Origin: Bacillota bacterium
GTDB lineage: Bacteria; Bacillota; Clostridia; Lachnospirales; Lachnospiraceae
Assembly: GCA_023458035.1 (NCBI GenBank)
Contig: JAEXAX010000034.1
Coordinates: forward strand, 124,001-188,000
DNA: 64,000 bases
Direction of reading: 5' to 3'
In this document: positions 16,571-24,842 of the stretch, in pieces
How the letters are laid out: the number at the start of each line of letters is the position of its first letter
Position numbering within the stretch: the first letter of the stretch is position 1
Notes under the pieces: generated by a model
What the model was told of the DNA's origin: nothing
The model's database searches: none
The model's input: the letters and a program-made list of their open reading frames with translations, nothing else
Translations under genes and position numbers: made by a program

Positions 16571-16590
16571 ATTAGTTAAAGGCAACTAAT
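16571..16590 (+). promoter_or_regulatory. Perfect dyad ATTAGTT-N6-AACTAAT downstream of -10
   Basis: A 7-bp perfect inverted repeat lies immediately after the predicted -10 hexamer of the ABC operon, a typical repressor-operator position. The rest of the 314-base gap between the MerR gene and this operon is AT-rich and holds only the terminator and promoter already listed. Confidence 0.45.
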
Positions 16591-16635
16591 GAGGGCAAAA
16601 CAAACAATTTGATTAAAAAAGTAATGAGTGTGGTT

Positions 16636-17409
16636 ATGAAACGGTTAATTAAAGCAGACATATACAAGTTACAAAAATCGAGAACATTTTGGATCGGTTT
16701 TCTCAGTGTAGTATGTTTGATGACAGCAATGGATTTTTTGGGTGTAACAATTGTTTTAGTTGGCCGAGCGGAATTTCCGTCAGTTGGTGAGATGAGTGGG
16801 GGAGCATATCGTATTTATTATTCACTTGGAACAGCCGCGAATTATTTGTTATATCTTTTGCCTTTTTATTTGGTTTTATTCAGTCATGATTTTGAATATG
16901 GCGTTGTGAAAACAGCAGTAGGCAATGGAGTAGTTCGTAGACAGTATTTGCTTGCAAAATACATGAGTACGTTTTTGGCAACTTTTTTCGTTTACAGTGT
17001 AACTATGATTATTGACATGGGTGTCAATACTTGTCTATATGGATTTGGCTTGCAGGAAGAGCCGTTCTTGTACTGGAAAAGATTAATAATCACCCTTATG
17101 ATACAAAGCGGATTATTGGGAGGAATGGGGTGCTTTTTTTTAACAATGAGAATATGGGTAAAAAGGTCTTCCACATGGATTGGCTTCTACCTATTCTTTT
17201 ACATAGGGTTAGGATCAGCTTTTATTGTTTGTGATTTACATCAGCTCCCGATGCTGAAAATATTGCCACAGCATTGGATATTAATGAGTGTAAATAATCA
17301 TTTATTTTCAATGCGGGATTATTTTTTTGTGGGCAGCTTGATAGGTATGTTGTATTTGCTTGCAATCATGATTGGTTTACGTATATTTGAAAAGAGGGAT
17401 TTGCTATGA
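16636..17409 (+). CDS. ABC transporter permease (ABC-2 type)
   Basis: A protein of about 257 residues with six likely membrane segments, beginning MKRLIKADIYKLQKSRTFWI, the common N-terminus of bacitracin/lantibiotic-type ABC-2 permeases in which a short basic tail precedes the first helix. The start is not settled: ATG codons at 16624 and 16636 and a TTG at 16609 are all in frame and none has a good ribosome site. The ATPase gene overlaps by four bases (ATGA), so the two form one transporter. The gene is much richer in A+T than the genes on either side of the block, a sign of recent acquisition. Substrate unknown; export of a peptide or drug is likely. Confidence 0.8.
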   Translation: MKRLIKADIYKLQKSRTFWIGFLSVVCLMTAMDFLGVTIVLVGRAEFPSVGEMSGGAYRIYYSLGTAANYLLYLLPFYLVLFSHDFEYGVVKTAVGNGVVRRQYLLAKYMSTFLATFFVYSVTMIIDMGVNTCLYGFGLQEEPFLYWKRLIITLMIQSGLLGGMGCFFLTMRIWVKRSSTWIGFYLFFYIGLGSAFIVCDLHQLPMLKILPQHWILMSVNNHLFSMRDYFFVGSLIGMLYLLAIMIGLRIFEKRDLL

Positions 17410-18287
17410 ATATCCTGGAATGTAGCAATGTTACAAAGCGATTTGGGAAAACGATGGTTTTAGATGGATTATCCATGGCGATGGAGGAGGGGGCTATCTA
17501 TGGCCTGATTGGTATCAATGGTGCAGGAAAAACCACTTTATTAAAAACGATTTTAGGCATTTTACTACCACAGAGCGGAAGTATAAAATTGTTCGGTGCA
17601 ACTGAGACAGCCCGGCTTAGGAAAGATATTGGCTTCATGCTTTCTGCTGAAGTATTTTTCCCCAATATGTCAGCATATGAGAATTTGCTATATTACCAGA
17701 AGCTTTTTAGATCAGTTGATCATCATCGGATTCATCAAGTATTGGAGATGGTTAAACTTAAAGATGATAAAAAGAAATTTGTGCATTATTCAATGGGTAT
17801 GAAGCAACGTTTGGGAATAGCATTAGCAATTTTAAAGCGTCCTAAAATGATTTTACTTGATGAACCGCTAAATGGATTAGATCCTATTAGTATTGCGCAG
17901 TTTAGGGAATTATTGATTGAATTAAATAAAATGGAACAAGTGACTGTTTTAATATCCAGCCATAATCTTCCGGAATTAGAACAGATTGCAACTATTTATG
18001 GAATAATGGATAGAGGAAAAATGTTGCAGCAAATTCAGCATAAAGACCTGGTCAAACGGTGTTGCAAAAGTCATTTGATACGATTAAAAAGTACAGTAAC
18101 TAAAAACAAATCTGAAAAACGGTTTTTATATTTGAAAGATAAAATTATTGTACCGGGGGATACAAAGCTTGATGAAGTATTACTTGAATTAAAGAGAAAT
18201 GATTTTCAAATTAGTGGAATAGAGGATTATCAATTATCTTTGGAAGAGTATTTTAGAATGAGGGTTAAAAATGAAGGAATTATTTAA
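17406..18287 (+). CDS. ABC transporter ATP-binding protein
   Basis: A 293-residue nucleotide-binding subunit. Walker A is GINGAGKTTLL (about residues 38-48), the signature motif is YSMGMKQRLGIAL, Walker B is MILLDEPLNGLDP and the switch His lies in ISSHNLPELEQI. The C-terminal extension of about 80 residues is typical of ABC-2 exporters of the BcrA/LanF type for antimicrobial peptide export or immunity. It overlaps the permease gene by four bases and shares its A+T-rich composition. Directly after it, overlapping, is a short open frame with its own ribosome site that seems to be a gene remnant. Confidence 0.92.
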   Translation: MNILECSNVTKRFGKTMVLDGLSMAMEEGAIYGLIGINGAGKTTLLKTILGILLPQSGSIKLFGATETARLRKDIGFMLSAEVFFPNMSAYENLLYYQKLFRSVDHHRIHQVLEMVKLKDDKKKFVHYSMGMKQRLGIALAILKRPKMILLDEPLNGLDPISIAQFRELLIELNKMEQVTVLISSHNLPELEQIATIYGIMDRGKMLQQIQHKDLVKRCCKSHLIRLKSTVTKNKSEKRFLYLKDKIIVPGDTKLDEVLLELKRNDFQISGIEDYQLSLEEYFRMRVKNEGII

Positions 18288-18384
18288 GTTGTCTTTTTAC
18301 AATATTTATGAATGGCACGATGATGGACTTCTCATTTACAACACATCAAACGTATTAGATGTGTGGAGGAAGCATGCAGGCTGA
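18271..18384 (+). pseudogene. Remnant of a radical SAM/SPASM peptide maturase N-terminus (37 codons)
   Basis: A 37-codon frame overlaps the end of the ATPase gene, with GAGGG six bases before its ATG. It reads MKELFKLSFYNIYEWHDDG followed by LLIYNTSNVLDV. This resembles the opening of radical SAM peptide maturases, where a Y-N-x-Y strand is followed by D-G and L-I/Y-N-T before the catalytic barrel. The frame then ends in unrelated codons and a TGA inside the start of the next gene. The base composition changes from AT-rich to chromosome-like at about 18365, where a 7-bp inverted repeat ACACATC/GATGTGT sits. The simplest reading is a deletion that removed most of a maturase gene. A genuine small protein is the alternative. 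Confidence 0.45.
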
Positions 18385-19120
18385 GATTTACCAAGCTTAT
18401 AAGGAGAGGTATGTAATATGGGCAGGGCTTCTATGGTTGATTTATAATTTATTATTGGATTTTTTCAGGGTCAGGCTAACCTTGTTTGGAAATCTGGAGC
18501 AGACCAAAACGCTTGATATGAGTGCTGAAGCCTTTCCGCAATTTGGAATGTTTTCCGCTTATCAGCTATTCTATTGGGCATTATTATTTCTGATCATCTT
18601 TGTCGTACAACCTATACAGCGGGGGATGGTTGCTCAGGAGGTGGCAAACGGCCAGGCCGCTTATCAAGTGCTGGTGAGGCGACTGCGCTTTATTCAGGTG
18701 TTGATAGGCGGCTTGTTATTAATATATATATTTATCCCATATGTATATGCCGGCATGACGCGGGGGTTTGGACAGCCGTCGCAGGTGTGGATATTTATTC
18801 AAACGGTCTTTTTTTATGAGCTGACCCATTTTTTGGTCTGCATTGGCTGGCTTTATCTGATGTTGCTTGTTTATCTTTTTTTGAAAGAAAAGGATATCTT
18901 TGCGGTGGTGGCTATTTTTTATATCATAGCCAATAATGTGCTGTATGCTTTGAAACGCCAACTTGATTTTCTGGAAATGGCTAAGATCCTTTGGCTTCCC
19001 TATTGGTTTCAGGAAATTCCCAAGAAGCAGAGCTTGTATTGGTTTCTTCCGATGTTGGGCTGGATTTTACTGTTGAAAGCAGTATTAAGACTCCGGCTTC
19101 GGTTGTCTCAGATCCCATAA
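18374..19120 (+). CDS. Putative ABC-2 type transporter permease
   Basis: A 248-residue protein with six likely membrane segments (around residues 14-32, 58-80, 112-135, 143-170, 175-195 and 215-235) and a short charged N-terminus, MQAEIYQAYKERYVIWAGLL, like an ABC-2 permease subunit. No confident family motif is seen. GTGGAGGAAG precedes the ATG at 18374; an in-frame GTG lies at 18359. It has ordinary chromosomal base composition, unlike the two ABC genes upstream, so it may come from a different source. Its 3' end overlaps the convergent NAD(P)HX dehydratase gene by 36 bases. Confidence 0.6.
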   Translation: MQAEIYQAYKERYVIWAGLLWLIYNLLLDFFRVRLTLFGNLEQTKTLDMSAEAFPQFGMFSAYQLFYWALLFLIIFVVQPIQRGMVAQEVANGQAAYQVLVRRLRFIQVLIGGLLLIYIFIPYVYAGMTRGFGQPSQVWIFIQTVFFYELTHFLVCIGWLYLMLLVYLFLKEKDIFAVVAIFYIIANNVLYALKRQLDFLEMAKILWLPYWFQEIPKKQSLYWFLPMLGWILLLKAVLRLRLRLSQIP

Positions 19121-19987
19121 GCTTTGCGGGATGCGTTCGATCAGCCGATGCGGCAGTACGATATGCTCGCATTCGGCGATGCTGTCACCGATAGCCGAAT
19201 GCAGCCAGACTGCCAACAGTACAGCTTCTTCCGGAGTGTTGGTCTGTTTACTTAAACCCGCGATCAATCCGGCCAGGCTGTCGCCCATACCGCCGATGGC
19301 CATACCCGGATTGCCGCCGCAGAGCTGATGAGCCGTTGGCCGGTCACCGTTTAGGCGGTAGACGGTGGTTTGGTGACTCTTTAGGACAAGGCTGCCGTTT
19401 AGCAGATGTTTACGCAGCCACTGATGGATCTGAACTTCGCAGCTTTCATTGATCGGGCAACCGGACAGCGCCGCCCATTCACCCGGATGCGGGGTGATTA
19501 CAGCATGGCCATTGATCGGTGGCAGCCCCAGATCCAGCCACAGTCCCAGGGCGCTGGCATCCAGGATGCAGGTTTGATCCGGACGGAGGCTTTGCAGCAC
19601 ATGGAGCAGTATCGCTTCGGCGGAGACTGAGCGGCCGAGACCGGGGCCGACCAACACAGTATCGACGGAAGAGAGCAGGTCATCGTGACTGCCGCCCGGC
19701 AGCAGATGATCCCATTCGACGGTCATGGCTTCCGGCAGTCGGGCGTGCAGTGCATTGTGATGGCAGGCGGCAGTCGCCGCTGTTACCAGGCCGGCCCCGC
19801 TGTAAACGGCAGCTGAGGTAGCCAGGATACAGGCGCCTCCCATGCCTGGAGCGCCGGCCACTACCAGTACCTTTCCATAGGTCCCCTTGTAGCTGTTTTT
19901 TTGACGTGCAGGCAAAAGTGCCTGCACGCTTTTTTGATTTAACGGAAGGGTCGTAAACAGACCGCATGATTGGGATATCTGAGACAT
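19085..19987 (-). CDS. nnrD: ADP-dependent NAD(P)H-hydrate dehydratase
   Basis: A 300-residue ribokinase-like protein that dehydrates damaged NAD(P)H hydrates back to NAD(P)H at the expense of ADP or ATP. The family motifs are in order: SYKGTYGKVLVVAGAPGMGG near residue 32, VLVGPGLGRS, AVITPHPGEWAAL and CGGNPGMAIGGMGDSLAGLI near residue 223 (catalytic Asp in GGMGD). The usual DADGLN is represented by DASALG, a small deviation. The epimerase half (YjeF N-terminal domain) of bifunctional Nnr proteins is absent. The start follows AAAGGAG. The 3' end overlaps the convergent permease gene. Confidence 0.9.
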   Translation of the reverse strand: MSQISQSCGLFTTLPLNQKSVQALLPARQKNSYKGTYGKVLVVAGAPGMGGACILATSAAVYSGAGLVTAATAACHHNALHARLPEAMTVEWDHLLPGGSHDDLLSSVDTVLVGPGLGRSVSAEAILLHVLQSLRPDQTCILDASALGLWLDLGLPPINGHAVITPHPGEWAALSGCPINESCEVQIHQWLRKHLLNGSLVLKSHQTTVYRLNGDRPTAHQLCGGNPGMAIGGMGDSLAGLIAGLSKQTNTPEEAVLLAVWLHSAIGDSIAECEHIVLPHRLIERIPQSLWDLRQPKPES

Positions 19988-20241
19988 AAAAGGCTCCTTT
20001 CGTGATCGGGGAATTGCCTGACGGACCGACCCGAACCATGTGATATATTATCTATTATGATACGGGAAAGGGTAAAGGCTTGCAATCAGATTTTTCGAGC
20101 AGAAGACAGGGTTCGCGCAGTTGGGGCCGGGATGTGACCGTGTGATTGTCACAGTAGCGCATTGAAGGCGGGTGTGCTATGATAATTAGTATGAAATCAG
20201 TTTGTGATGTGACTGCCCTGCAGTCTTAGAAACGGAGTTGT

Positions 20242-21372
20242 ATGAACTTTCAGGATGCAAAACAGAGTGTAGCCCTTGTGCTTGCAACGGGCGATGTTCC
20301 TCTGCTGGTGGGAAACAGTGGTATCGGTAAAACTGCTTTGGCGGCCGGGCTGGCCAAAGACAGGGACTGGGAACTGATCACCATAGACGCTAATCTGCTT
20401 AAAGAGGGTGAAATCGGAGGTCTGCCGATGGTTGCGCAGTCCGGAGCTGTGGCAGTGACATCTTATGCCATCCATCATACATTAAAGCAGGCGGAAGAGC
20501 TGGCGCTGTCCGGGCGACAGGTACTGCTCTTTATTGATGAGTTAAATCGCTGTGAGCATGCGGTTCAGCAGGAGCTGATGAATATCATCTTGAATCGACA
20601 GATCAATGGCTTTGTTTTGCCGGCGGCAGTTCACGTTATGGCGGCCATGAATCCGTCCGGCAAATACGGGGATGACTATGACTATCAGGTCGTAGAGATG
20701 GACGGCGCGCAGGAGAACCGCTTTGTCTGGTTGTTTATGGAAACGGATGCCGAGCAGTGGTGTGAGTGGGCGACGGCCAATGAGCTCGAGGAGGCGGTGA
20801 TTCGCTTTATCGCTACCTATCCGGCCTATCTCTATCAGGTGAAGGAAGGAGAGATCCGGGCTACCCCGAGAAGCTATGAGCGGGTGTCAAAAGCATTGGC
20901 AGTTTACCGTCAGGGCGGTGTGCCGCGTCATATTTTTAAAGAAGTGGTCGAGGGAAACATCGGCAAGGTGTTGACAGAAGAATTTTTAGGTTTTTTGGAG
21001 CGTGACTTTCGAGCTTTTCCGACCTTTGAAGCGGTTTTTTCAAAGGAACATCTGGCAGCCGAGATCCGAGAGAGGATCGTCACCGAACAGCAAAGCGGCC
21101 TGCTTTTATTGGGACAGAAGCTGTTGACGGAGCTGGAAAACCGGATGCGGGAGCTGATCGAGGATGGTGAACAGGAGCGTTTGAGCGAGTTGCAGTTTTT
21201 ACTGGAGCGGTGGCTGGAGGTGTTGGAGCTGTATCCGCTGGATCTGCGGCTTGGCATTATGAAGCTGATGAAACAGCAGACGGCCTGTCTGTATCCGTTT
21301 GCTCTGGAGCAGGAGTCCTTCCGAAATCTGTATTTTTCCACTTATGAGTCGGCGAAGGGAGTGACGGACTGA
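20242..21372 (+). CDS. MoxR-like AAA ATPase
   Basis: A 376-residue AAA_5 dynein-related/MoxR-type ATPase. Walker A GNSGIGKTAL occupies residues 24-33, Walker B VLLFIDELNRCEHAVQQELM lies near residue 94, and the sensor 1 region HVMAAMNPSGKYGDDYDYQ follows. Such ATPases act as chaperone-like remodelling engines and usually sit next to a von Willebrand factor A partner, as here: the next gene starts on the last base of the stop codon. The start has ACGGAG upstream. No strong promoter was seen in the roughly 250 bases between this gene and the divergent nnrD. Confidence 0.88.
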   Translation: MNFQDAKQSVALVLATGDVPLLVGNSGIGKTALAAGLAKDRDWELITIDANLLKEGEIGGLPMVAQSGAVAVTSYAIHHTLKQAEELALSGRQVLLFIDELNRCEHAVQQELMNIILNRQINGFVLPAAVHVMAAMNPSGKYGDDYDYQVVEMDGAQENRFVWLFMETDAEQWCEWATANELEEAVIRFIATYPAYLYQVKEGEIRATPRSYERVSKALAVYRQGGVPRHIFKEVVEGNIGKVLTEEFLGFLERDFRAFPTFEAVFSKEHLAAEIRERIVTEQQSGLLLLGQKLLTELENRMRELIEDGEQERLSELQFLLERWLEVLELYPLDLRLGIMKLMKQQTACLYPFALEQESFRNLYFSTYESAKGVTD

Positions 21373-22730
21373 TGAAGGATGTCTTTGCCCGCTTGGATCA
21401 GGTCAGCTTTCATCTGCTGGAAGAGGAGCCCTTCTTTGGCTATTTTTTGTTGCAGCTGCAGCGAGAGATCAGGGAAGAGTTCCCGGCTCCGACCGGCAGC
21501 TATCTGAGGCAGGCACAGTTCCATCTGGTTATCCAACCGCTGCAGTTTATGAAACTGTCCTTTGCCCAACAATGCGGCAGCATCAAGCATGAGATCCTGC
21601 ATCTGATTGCCAACCATCATTGCCGATCACGGGAGCTGTTGCGTTTATATCCGAAGCTGGCGGTATCCCTGGCCATGGATATCTGTGTCAACCAGCATAT
21701 CGATGAGCTGCCGCCGTTTGCCTCTACTTTAAAGTCGGTCAATGCCGCCTATGGTTTGAACCTGCTTCCTCTCGGCACTTTGGAGGGTTATACCGAGGCT
21801 ATTGCCAAGGTGTTGGGAGAAAAGGGGCAAAAAACAAGACAGTCGGGTCATGCGGAAAATGACGGCCAGACAGAGTTTTTAGGCATTACTGATGAAACGG
21901 TTTCAAAACAGGAACAAAAGAAGGTCAAAGAGCGCTTTCAAACCGAGCGGTCGGTCGGGGCCTCCGTGGCGGTCTTTGAGCCGGAGCAGGCGCATGATTT
22001 GTGGGAGCAGTCCGATACGATTGAGGATGAGGTCTGGCAGTCATTGCTGGAACGCGCTGTTCAGACGGCCGCCAAGGGAGGCCGGCCGCTGGCGGTGAAT
22101 GCCCTGTTAAAGGAATGGGATGGTTACCGAAAGGTGCTGGCCTGGCAGAAGTATCTGAAACGCATGGTTGGCCATATTGCTTCTAAGCAAAGGCGGGTAT
22201 CGACCAGACGAAACCGAAGGCAACCGGAGCGGCCGGATATCCGCGGAGTTTTACGGGATCATCAGCCGCATATTCTCGTGGCGGTAGACATCAGCGCCAG
22301 TATGGAACAGGCCATGTACAGGGCGGCGATGCTTGAGGTCTGGCAGATTGCAAAAAGCAGTCAGGTGGCTGTGACGGTGGTCGAGTGCGACGATCATATC
22401 CGGCGCAGCTATCAGGTGAGGCGGCAGAAAGATATCCTGGATCGCAGCTTCAGCCACGGTCAGACCCGGTTCTCACCGGTGATTGCCTATGCCAACCGAG
22501 AGCGGGCTGATCTGCTGGTCTATTTTACGGACGGCAAGGGAGAGGCCGAGCTGGCGGTACCGCCGCGGGGCTATCCGCTGCTGTGGATTTTAACCGATCC
22601 GAAGGATCGTCTGTCGGTACGGCGGGCTTTTGGAGCCGTGCTGCATCTGGCGCCGCAAAAGAAGAAAGAATGGGCAGATGAGTTGGATGTGCCGCGCGGC
22701 GGTTATTCGATGAACGCACAGGAAAAATAA
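21372..22730 (+). CDS. VWA-like protein with putative metallopeptidase domain (DUF2201 type)
   Basis: A 452-residue partner of the MoxR ATPase. The N-terminal part contains HEILH (His73, Glu74, His77), a zinc metallopeptidase-like HExxH motif within IKHEILHLIANHH. The C-terminal part has VAVDISASMEQ with the MIDAS-type DxSxS (Asp306-Ser310) and a later FTDGKGE, typical of von Willebrand A domains. This arrangement matches the DUF2201 family (metallopeptidase-like plus VWA-like). The pair probably remodels or processes a protein complex or inserts a metal; the target is unknown. It overlaps the ATPase gene by one base. Confidence 0.85.
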   Translation: MKDVFARLDQVSFHLLEEEPFFGYFLLQLQREIREEFPAPTGSYLRQAQFHLVIQPLQFMKLSFAQQCGSIKHEILHLIANHHCRSRELLRLYPKLAVSLAMDICVNQHIDELPPFASTLKSVNAAYGLNLLPLGTLEGYTEAIAKVLGEKGQKTRQSGHAENDGQTEFLGITDETVSKQEQKKVKERFQTERSVGASVAVFEPEQAHDLWEQSDTIEDEVWQSLLERAVQTAAKGGRPLAVNALLKEWDGYRKVLAWQKYLKRMVGHIASKQRRVSTRRNRRQPERPDIRGVLRDHQPHILVAVDISASMEQAMYRAAMLEVWQIAKSSQVAVTVVECDDHIRRSYQVRRQKDILDRSFSHGQTRFSPVIAYANRERADLLVYFTDGKGEAELAVPPRGYPLLWILTDPKDRLSVRRAFGAVLHLAPQKKKEWADELDVPRGGYSMNAQEK

Positions 22731-22771
22731 ATTATTACAAGAATACAATGCAGACTAAGGGAGAAGGACAG

Positions 22772-23494
22772 ATGCGAGTATTGATCGTTGACCGCGACAT
22801 CTTATTGACGACCGAGCTGACCGAGCTGGGAATGAATTACGGAATAGAAACTTATATTGCCAGCAACGGTGTTCGCGGTTTTGAGCTGTTTAGCAAGTAT
22901 GCCTTTGATGCGGTGATCACAGAGCTGTTATTGCCGCGCATGGATGGGCTTAGTCTGGTCAAGGAGATCCGCCTGCGCAGTGATCTGCCGATTCTGGTGG
23001 TAACGGCCAGCACCGATCTGGCCGAAAAAAAGATGGCTTATCTGGTCGGCGCCGATGATGTGACAGCGAAGCCGATAGAGCTTGAGCTCTTGATTTTGAA
23101 GCTGCTGGCCATCCGGGGGCGGTCTACGCCTGCGGCCGGCAGCGGCCGGCCGACCGCCATCGGCGGAAATCCAAGCAGCGGAAAGACCAGACTGGCTATC
23201 GCCAACATGGTCATCGACCTGGAAAGCTTTGATGTAAAAATTGATGGAGAGCAGATCATTTTGACACCGAAGGAAATAGAGCTGCTGTGGCTTTTGGCCA
23301 GTAATGCCCAAAAGGTCTTTACCCGCGAGAATCTGTTGGAAAGCCTTTGGGATGTCAGTTTTGACGGGGATATCCGGACAGTGGATTCGCACATCAAACG
23401 GATGCGGGTGAAACTGAACCGCATAGCGCATCCTCAATGGGAAATCAAGACTATCTGGGGTGTCGGCTATCAATTTGTTACACGATCTGTTTAA
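22772..23494 (+). CDS. OmpR/PhoB family response regulator with atypical receiver
   Basis: A 240-residue protein with an N-terminal receiver (residues 1-115) and a C-terminal winged-helix DNA-binding domain (about 140-238, ending in TVDSHIKRMRVKLNRI and WGVGYQFV). In the receiver the phosphoacceptor Asp is replaced by Glu51 (VITELLLPRMDG where VxxDxxLPxMDG is expected); Thr78 and Lys100 are kept. Glu often mimics the phosphorylated state, so it may be active without a kinase. No histidine kinase is adjacent. The start at 22772 follows GGGAGAAGG. It lies 41 bases after the VWA gene and 14 before sdaA, so co-transcription is likely. Confidence 0.88.
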   Translation: MRVLIVDRDILLTTELTELGMNYGIETYIASNGVRGFELFSKYAFDAVITELLLPRMDGLSLVKEIRLRSDLPILVVTASTDLAEKKMAYLVGADDVTAKPIELELLILKLLAIRGRSTPAAGSGRPTAIGGNPSSGKTRLAIANMVIDLESFDVKIDGEQIILTPKEIELLWLLASNAQKVFTRENLLESLWDVSFDGDIRTVDSHIKRMRVKLNRIAHPQWEIKTIWGVGYQFVTRSV

Positions 23495-23508
23495 GTAAAG
23501 GAAAAGAT

Positions 23509-24720
23509 ATGAAATCATTAAGGGAAGTTTATAAGATCGGGCATGGGCCGTCCAGCTCGCATACCATGGGACCGGGAAAGGCGACCGCCGACTTTGTGGC
23601 GGCTTATCCGCAGGCCGATCGGATTCGGGTGATCCTCTATGACTCATTGGCCAAGACCGGCATGGGTCATCACACCGACCGGGTGATCGAGGAAACGGTA
23701 GCGAATGCCGGTATGCAGCTGGAGCTGCTTTGCAATACTGCGGCGAAAGCATTGCCGCATCCGAATACCATGGATCTGTTTGCCTTTCGGGGCGAGCAGG
23801 AACTGGGACGCCGCCGGGCCTTAAGTATCGGCGGCGGTACGGTCAATATCGTCGGAGAGGATATCGAGGAATTACCGGAGGTCTATCAGCTGTCACGCTA
23901 TAGTGATATCGCGGCCTACTGCATTCAAAAGGAAATCGGCCTTTGGGAATATGTCGAGGAGATGGAGGGGCCGCAGATCTGGGATTACCTGCTGGAGGTC
24001 TGGGAAGTGATGAACCGAGCGGTGACCGACGGGCTGAAGGCCGGGGGTGAGCTGGCCGGCGGCTTACATATTAATCGAAAGGCCGGGTATCTGTTTCAGC
24101 AAAAGCATATGGATGAGAGTGCCCAGACCAGAGAGAATCGTCTGGTTTGTGCCTACGCCTTTGCCGTCAGCGAGCAAAATGCCAGTGCCGGTCTGGTGGT
24201 GACGGCGCCGACCTGCGGCGCCTGCGGCGTGCTGCCTGCGGTGCTGCGTTATATGAAGGAGGAGCGGCGCTTTTCCGATGAGGAGATCGTACACGCATTG
24301 GCGGTCGGTGGTCTGATTGGAAATCTGATTAAGTCAAATGCCTCGGTCAGCGGCGCCGAATGCGGCTGTCAGGCCGAGATCGGCAGCGCCTGTTCGATGG
24401 CGGCGGCGGCCCTTGCCCAGCTGTTTGGGCTGGGGCTGCATCAGATCGAATATGCGGCTGAGGTGGCCATGGAGCATCATCTGGGGCTGACCTGTGATCC
24501 GATCAACGGTTTGGTTCAGATTCCCTGTATCGAACGGAATGCGGTGGCGGCCATGCGCGCCATCAATGCGGTCAGTCTGGCCAATTTCCTCAGTGATACT
24601 CGTAAGATATCATTTGATATGGTGGTCGATACGATGTACCGCACCGGTATCGATATGGCGGCGGCTTATAAGGAAACTGCCGAGGGCGGACTGGCCAGCT
24701 TGTATCATACGATGTGTTAA
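23509..24720 (+). CDS. sdaA: L-serine ammonia-lyase (iron-sulfur dependent, single chain)
   Basis: A 403-residue L-serine dehydratase converting serine to pyruvate and ammonia with a [4Fe-4S] cluster. The N-terminal beta domain starts IGHGPSSSHTMGPGKA, and the alpha domain has TAPTCGACGVLPAVL, AECGCQAEIGSACSMAAAA and HHLGLTCDPINGLVQIPC, which carry the cluster cysteines. Clostridia often split this enzyme into SdaAA and SdaAB; here both parts are fused as in Gammaproteobacteria. The start follows AAAGGAAAAG at 23509; the longer frame to 23437 overlaps the regulator gene and lacks family similarity. Confidence 0.92.
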   Translation: MKSLREVYKIGHGPSSSHTMGPGKATADFVAAYPQADRIRVILYDSLAKTGMGHHTDRVIEETVANAGMQLELLCNTAAKALPHPNTMDLFAFRGEQELGRRRALSIGGGTVNIVGEDIEELPEVYQLSRYSDIAAYCIQKEIGLWEYVEEMEGPQIWDYLLEVWEVMNRAVTDGLKAGGELAGGLHINRKAGYLFQQKHMDESAQTRENRLVCAYAFAVSEQNASAGLVVTAPTCGACGVLPAVLRYMKEERRFSDEEIVHALAVGGLIGNLIKSNASVSGAECGCQAEIGSACSMAAAALAQLFGLGLHQIEYAAEVAMEHHLGLTCDPINGLVQIPCIERNAVAAMRAINAVSLANFLSDTRKISFDMVVDTMYRTGIDMAAAYKETAEGGLASLYHTMC

Positions 24721-24776
24721 CTGTGAGGCGGGAAAAGCTAAAGGCTTTTAATGTGTCGGCAGAAGCGGTTCACTAT

Positions 24777-24805
24777 TTGTAAGATGGCTGATCTTCTGTT
24801 ATAAT
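24777..24805 (+). promoter_or_regulatory. Promoter for hisS
   Basis: TTGTAA (24777-24782), 17-bp spacer, TATAAT (24800-24805). The short leader leaves no room for a T-box. Confidence 0.7.
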
Positions 24806-24842
24806 AAACCGAAATATCGAAAATAGTAGGAGAAAAAATCGG

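Noticed and set aside
16589..16612. Tiny leader peptide (seven codons) before the ABC permease
   Set aside because: An ATG-to-TGA frame exists, but there is no ribosome site and no attenuator after it; it probably arises by chance in AT-rich DNA.
18359..19120. Frameshift joining the 37-codon frame to the following permease as one gene
   Set aside because: The permease has its own ATG with a good ribosome site and a complete N-terminus, and the 37-codon frame resembles another family, so a simple frameshift does not explain the pair.
24721..24842. Possible T-box leader before hisS
   Set aside because: The gap is only about 120 bases, with the promoter -10 at 24800; no T-box sequence, specifier stem or terminator-antiterminator pair is present.
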